Of a stretch of DNA of 64,000 nt, positions 60,610 through 64,000 are shown one piece after another (position 1 is the first letter of the stretch; each line of letters opens with the position of its first letter). Location: positions 496,001 through 560,000 of the forward strand of contig NZ_WWCL01000002.1 of assembly GCF_009857835.1 (NCBI RefSeq), in the 5' to 3' direction. The notes under the pieces are model-generated. The model did no database searches. It worked only from the letters and a program-made list of their open reading frames with translations, and was not told the origin of the DNA. The translations under genes were made by a program, and so were the position numbers. This stretch comes from Duganella fentianensis (GTDB taxonomy: Bacteria > Pseudomonadota > Gammaproteobacteria > Burkholderiales > Burkholderiaceae_D).

Positions 60610-62244
60610 CTAGCGGTAGCGTGCTTCCATGAGGTCGATTTCACGCACCAGCTTACGCGAAATTTCGTCGGAGATGTGGTCGTGCCGTGCCAGATCCCAT
60701 ACGGCGCGCCGTTCCGCTTCCAGTGCAGCAAAGCGCAGTTCCTGTTCGGCGTGGTCGGTCTTGCGCCAGGCCTGTTCGCTGGCCGGATCGACTTCCTTGA
60801 GGCGGTGCTCGTAGAAGGCGATGACCCGCGCTGCCGCCTGCGGGTAGACTTCCGGATCGACGCAGCTTTCCGCTTCCATCAGCGTGATCTGGGTCTGCTC
60901 GATGGCCGTGATGGCTGCCTTGGCGGCCATGCGGCGGGCCGTGTCTTCTTCGCGCTGCTCTTCCGTCTCGGCGGGGAAATTCACCCCGGCCAGCAGGCGC
61001 GGCAAGCCTATGCTGGCGATCAGCAGCGACACCAGTATCACCGAGCAGGCCAGAAAAATGGTCAGTGCACGGGCAGGGAAGGGCCGGCCGTCCGGCATCA
61101 GCAGGGGCAGCGTCAGCACGCCGGCCAGCGTGATGGTGCCGCGTGCACCGGCCAGCGTGGTGGCCAGCAGCAGGCGCGGGTTGATCTTGATGCGCGGCTG
61201 GTGGCGCATGCGCTGCTTGAAGATGGTCAGGCGCAGCGACGCCCACACCCACAGCATGCGCAACAGCAGCAGGCCGGCATTGATGGCCAGCGCGTACACG
61301 GCCAGCCACCACGGATTAAGGTGGCCGCTCTCTTCGATGGTGGCGCGGGCATCGTGGAACACATCGGGTAGCTGCTCGCCCAGCAGTACGAACATCACGC
61401 CGTTGAGAGCAAACTGCACGGTGTCCCACACGGCCGAACGCTGGATGCGGGTATGGGCCAGCGCATGGCCGCTCAGTTCAACGTAGCTCATGGTGATGCC
61501 GGCTGCCACGGCGGCCAGTATGCCCGAACCATGCAGGCGCTCGGCCACCAGATAGGCGCCGAAGGGTAGCAGCAGGTTGACCAGTATGGGCGAGCCGACC
61601 GGTTCGCCGAAGTGGCGCGTCAGCCAGCGCTGCACGCCCGTGACCAGCAGCGTGACGGTGACGCCGGCAGCGATACCGGCCAGCACCAGCCAGCCAAAAG
61701 TCATGGCCGCACTGGCCGGCGAGAAGCTGCCTGTGAGGGCGGCCACCACGGCAAAGCGGAAGCACACCAGACCGCTGGCATCGTTGAGCAGCGATTCGCC
61801 TTCGAGGATGTGCATCAGGCGTTTCGGGATAGGCGTGCTGGCCGCAATGGCGCTGACGGCGACCGGATCGGTGGGGGAAACGATGGCGGCCAGCGCAAAC
61901 GCCACGGCCAGCGGCATGGCGGGGATCAGCCAGTGGATCAGGAAGCCGGCGCCGATCACGGTGAACACCACCAGTCCCAGCGCCAGTTCGAGGATCATGC
62001 CTTTGTCGCGCAGCAGGCCGCTCTTGGGGATGCGCCAGCCATCGAGAAACAGCAGGGGCGGCAGGAAGGCCAGGAAGAACAGTTCCGGTTCCAGTTCCAC
62101 CCCGTGGCTGGATTTGGCGGCGATCAGGGCGCCCAGCGTGATCTGCACCAGCGGCAGCGGCACGGCGCGCGGCAGCAGGCGCGAAATATACGCGCTGGCC
62201 ACCACTGCCAGCAGCATGATGAGTATGACTTCAACAGCATCCAT
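60610..62244 (-). CDS. Na+/H+ antiporter, CPA1 family (NhaP-like)
   Basis: This 544-residue protein has about twelve helices and an extended cytoplasmic C-terminus (about 400-544, charged and helical). The CPA1 features are FLAFLPPLLFLDGWRIP, IVSPTDPVAVSAI and the ion-site NDASG in EGESLLNDASGLV. Such antiporters exchange Na+ (or K+) for protons and protect against salt and alkali. The histidine kinase starts 4 bp after its stop and the response regulator overlaps that gene, so the three form one operon. This suggests the sensor monitors, or the regulator adjusts, ion balance. The start is the ATG at 62244 before VEVILIMLLAVVASAY. Confidence 0.93.
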   Translation of the reverse strand: MDAVEVILIMLLAVVASAYISRLLPRAVPLPLVQITLGALIAAKSSHGVELEPELFFLAFLPPLLFLDGWRIPKSGLLRDKGMILELALGLVVFTVIGAGFLIHWLIPAMPLAVAFALAAIVSPTDPVAVSAIAASTPIPKRLMHILEGESLLNDASGLVCFRFAVVAALTGSFSPASAAMTFGWLVLAGIAAGVTVTLLVTGVQRWLTRHFGEPVGSPILVNLLLPFGAYLVAERLHGSGILAAVAAGITMSYVELSGHALAHTRIQRSAVWDTVQFALNGVMFVLLGEQLPDVFHDARATIEESGHLNPWWLAVYALAINAGLLLLRMLWVWASLRLTIFKQRMRHQPRIKINPRLLLATTLAGARGTITLAGVLTLPLLMPDGRPFPARALTIFLACSVILVSLLIASIGLPRLLAGVNFPAETEEQREEDTARRMAAKAAITAIEQTQITLMEAESCVDPEVYPQAAARVIAFYEHRLKEVDPASEQAWRKTDHAEQELRFAALEAERRAVWDLARHDHISDEISRKLVREIDLMEARYR

Positions 62245-62405
62245 TTCACTACTTTCAATATTGCAAAACCAGTCTTACTTTACACCATGATTACTGAGCG
62301 AAACAGTTGCTGCTGCCATGCAGCGGCGCCCCGCAAGCGGCCGTCAGCCGGCGTGGCAAAAGGCACTGGTATTTTTTTCTGGCATCTGTCATAATCTTGC
62401 CTTCT

Positions 62406-62481
62406 GCGGGAGTAGCTCAGTTGGTAGAGCGCAACCTTGCCAAGGTTGAGGTCGAGAGTTCGAGACTCTTCTCCCGCTCCA
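62406..62481 (+). tRNA. tRNA-Gly (anticodon GCC)
   Basis: The 76-base cloverleaf has an acceptor stem GCGGGAG/CTCCCGC, D-arm AGCTCAGTTGGTAGAGC, anticodon stem CAACC/GGTTG with loop TTGCCAA (anticodon GCC at 62439-62441) and T-arm with GTTCGAGAC. T is the discriminator, and CCA is encoded at 62479-62481. It reads GGC/GGT glycine codons. Confidence 0.98.
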
Positions 62482-62500
62482 GAATTCAGCGGTACATCAA

Positions 62501-62529
62501 AAAAGAAGCCTTCCGGCTTCTTTTTTTTT
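62501..62529 (+). terminator. Rho-independent terminator after tRNA-Gly
   Basis: AAGAAGCC / GGCTTCTT with a 4-base TTCC loop is followed by a run of T's up to 62529. It lies 20 bp after the tRNA. Confidence 0.94.
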
Positions 62530-62591
62530 GGCCATTTTTCTGGCCAGCGTTGTAAATCGTGCTGTAAATCAATACTTTGCAGGTCAAAATG

Positions 62592-62620
62592 TGACTTATC
62601 CCACTTGCAAACGTTATACT
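62592..62620 (+). promoter_or_regulatory. Candidate promoter of cheV
   Basis: A TGACTT box, 17 bases, then TATACT, about 70 bases before the cheV start. The rest of the gap between the terminator and cheV shows no other clear element; no flagellar sigma28 box was seen. Confidence 0.4.
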
Positions 62621-62690
62621 GAGACGTAATGGCAGGGTTGCCCCATCAGGGCGACTGCTGGTTAGCGGACCACCTTCGGAGACGAAATCT

Positions 62691-63653
62691 ATGAAATCAG
62701 TTCAGCAGGAAGTTGATGAGCGCAGTAATCTGACCAACTCCAATAAATTCGAACTGCTACTGTTCCGCCTTGGCGCTGATGCGAATGGCGAACATTCTGA
62801 GTTGTTTGGTATCAACGTCTTCAAAATCCGCGAGATCGTCGCGATGCCGGAAGTCACCGCCGTGGCCGGTTCGCCCGAGCACATGCTGGGCGTGGTCAAT
62901 CTGCGCGGCCAGATCATCACCGTGCTCGATTTGCCGGGCATCGTCGGCGTCAAGCCTAAGACCGGCCTGAACATCATGCTGGTGACGGAATTTGCCCGTA
63001 CCACGCAAGCGTTTGCGGTGGAATCGGTGGACGAAATCGTGCGTCTGGACTGGAGCCAGGTGCTGACGGCCGAAGGGACGGCCGGCGGCAAGGTGACCAG
63101 TATCGCCCGCGTCGACGGCGATGTGCAGAACACCCGTCTGGCCCAGGTGCTGGACGTGGAAACCATCTTGCGCGACCTGACCCCGTCCGAGAGCGACGAT
63201 GTCGATCCTGAAACCATCGGTCCTAAACTGCATATGAAGCAGGGCGCTGTCGTGCTGGCAGCGGATGACTCGGTGGTGGCACGTAACCTGATCGAAAAAG
63301 GTCTGGAAGCGATGGGCGCCCACTTCATCATGACCAAGTCCGGCAAGGAAGCCTGGGATCGCCTGCAGGCGATCTACGAAGGCACCAAGGCCGAAGGCAT
63401 ACAGGTGCAGGACCGCATCGCCATGGTGCTGACCGACCTCGAAATGCCGGAAATGGATGGCTTCACCCTGACCCGTCTGATCAAGCAGGATGCGCGCTTC
63501 TCCAAGATTCCGGTGGTGATCCACTCCTCGCTGTCGGGCAAGACCAACGAAGACCACGTCAAGGGCGTGGGCGCGGACGCCTATGTGGCCAAATTCTCGG
63601 CCGAAGATCTGGCCAGCACCATCCGCAATGTACTGAGCAAGGCAGCGCTGTAA
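62691..63653 (+). CDS. cheV: Chemotaxis coupling protein CheV
   Basis: The 320-residue protein has an N-terminal CheW-like domain (about 20-165: LFGINVFKIREIVAMPEVTAVAG, LGVVNLRGQIITVLDLPGIVG) and a C-terminal receiver domain (about 180-318). The phospho-Asp249 lies in VLTDLEMPEMDGF, with the Lys in the late VAKFSAEDL region. CheV couples chemoreceptors to the CheA kinase, and phosphorylation of its receiver helps adaptation. GGAG lies about 9 bases before the ATG. No other chemotaxis gene is adjacent, which is usual for cheV outside the main che cluster. Confidence 0.95.
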   Translation: MKSVQQEVDERSNLTNSNKFELLLFRLGADANGEHSELFGINVFKIREIVAMPEVTAVAGSPEHMLGVVNLRGQIITVLDLPGIVGVKPKTGLNIMLVTEFARTTQAFAVESVDEIVRLDWSQVLTAEGTAGGKVTSIARVDGDVQNTRLAQVLDVETILRDLTPSESDDVDPETIGPKLHMKQGAVVLAADDSVVARNLIEKGLEAMGAHFIMTKSGKEAWDRLQAIYEGTKAEGIQVQDRIAMVLTDLEMPEMDGFTLTRLIKQDARFSKIPVVIHSSLSGKTNEDHVKGVGADAYVAKFSAEDLASTIRNVLSKAAL

Positions 63654-63671
63654 GCCTGCCAGCCAGCAAAT

Positions 63672-63707
63672 AACAGGGGCCGTGACGGCGACGTCACGGC
63701 CCCTGTT
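63672..63707. terminator. Bidirectional hairpin between cheV and fghA
   Basis: A perfect 15-bp stem (AACAGGGGCCGTGAC / GTCACGGCCCCTGTT) with a 6-base loop lies between the two converging genes. The T content after it is low, yet the stem is strong and well placed to end both transcripts. Confidence 0.85.
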
Positions 63708-63724
63708 GCTTTGGGCCTGCCGTT

Positions 63725-64000
63725 TCAGCCGGCCAGATTGCGCGCGTGGAAGCGGATATGGTCGTCGATGAAGCTGGCGATGAAGTAATAGCCGTGGTCA
63801 TAGCCGGCATGGCGGCGCAGCTGGATGGGCTGGCGTGCATTGATGCAGGCCGCTTCGAATTCCTCGGGATAGAGCTGCTCGGTGAGGAATTTGTCGCCCA
63901 GACCCTGATCGATCAGTATGCCGTCCGGGAAGGGCGTCTGTTCCTGTTCCATCAGCAGGCTGGCATCGTGCGCGGCCCATTTGCGCCGGTCCTCGCCCAG
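63725..64000 (-). CDS. fghA: S-formylglutathione hydrolase, C-terminal part (5' partial)
   Basis: Only the last 91 residues lie in the window; the gene continues past base 64000. The visible end has ILIDQGLGDKFLTEQLYPEEF and LRRHAGYDHGYYFIASFIDDH, in which the Asp and His of the alpha/beta-hydrolase triad are well matched to S-formylglutathione hydrolase (FrmB/FghA, esterase D). The enzyme hydrolyses S-formylglutathione to formate and glutathione in formaldehyde detoxification. The partner formaldehyde dehydrogenase would be expected just outside the window. Confidence 0.92.
   Translation of the reverse strand: MGEDRRKWAAHDASLLMEQEQTPFPDGILIDQGLGDKFLTEQLYPEEFEAACINARQPIQLRRHAGYDHGYYFIASFIDDHIRFHARNLAG

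Noticed and set aside
62621..62690. Possible structured leader or riboswitch before cheV
   Set aside because: GC-rich and able to fold a little, but no known riboswitch core could be recognised.

Overview
The window is a dense, GC-rich stretch of a Gram-negative chromosome. RND efflux, several TonB-dependent receptors, a YtfQ-type ABC importer, CheV, a tandem glycine riboswitch and the general look of the proteins point to a betaproteobacterium, most likely Oxalobacteraceae (Massilia/Duganella/Janthinobacterium group). That placement is inferred from protein resemblance, not from a marker gene. No phage, insertion sequence, integrase or CRISPR array was seen.

Layout. 1-5526 (+): end of an RND efflux adaptor, the RND pump, a membrane diguanylate cyclase and a small exported protein. 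5546-19651 (mostly -): NnrU-like protein; an overlapping operon of sterol-desaturase-type hydroxylase, TonB-dependent receptor and serine hydrolase; a second TonB receptor with a DUF2946-type protein; a TPR protein; a D-amino-acid dehydrogenase behind a tandem glycine riboswitch; a DUF885 metallopeptidase-like protein coupled to a JmjC/cupin protein. 19814-27192: class A beta-lactamase, phosphopantetheinyl transferase, a 1386-residue Pls/PosA-type NRPS and AMP nucleosidase.

27262-54942 (+) is the centrepiece: an L-arabinan/L-arabinose utilization locus of about 27 kb. It encodes a TonB receptor, a GPH-type symporter, a cytoplasmic GH43, aldose epimerase, an oxidative non-phosphorylating pathway (SDR dehydrogenase, IlvD/Edd dehydratase, FAH-family protein, ketoglutarate-semialdehyde dehydrogenase), exported GH97, GH51, three GH43 and GH127/146 enzymes, a YtfQRT-YjfF-like ABC importer and a GbpR-like LysR regulator. 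Reading the intergenic DNA showed an 18-bp operator, GATA-N10-TATC, at the same distance from matching sigma70-like promoters in front of the TonB receptor, the dehydratase and the ABC importer. A fourth copy lies just before the LysR start codon. The locus thus looks like a self-contained regulon. It also holds several strong intercistronic hairpins, including one built from four heptamers and their exact mirror image.

55024-64000: penicillin-acylase-family Ntn hydrolase, convergent membrane acyltransferase, an antiporter-histidine kinase-LytTR regulator operon, tRNA-Gly(GCC), CheV and the C-terminal part of S-formylglutathione hydrolase.
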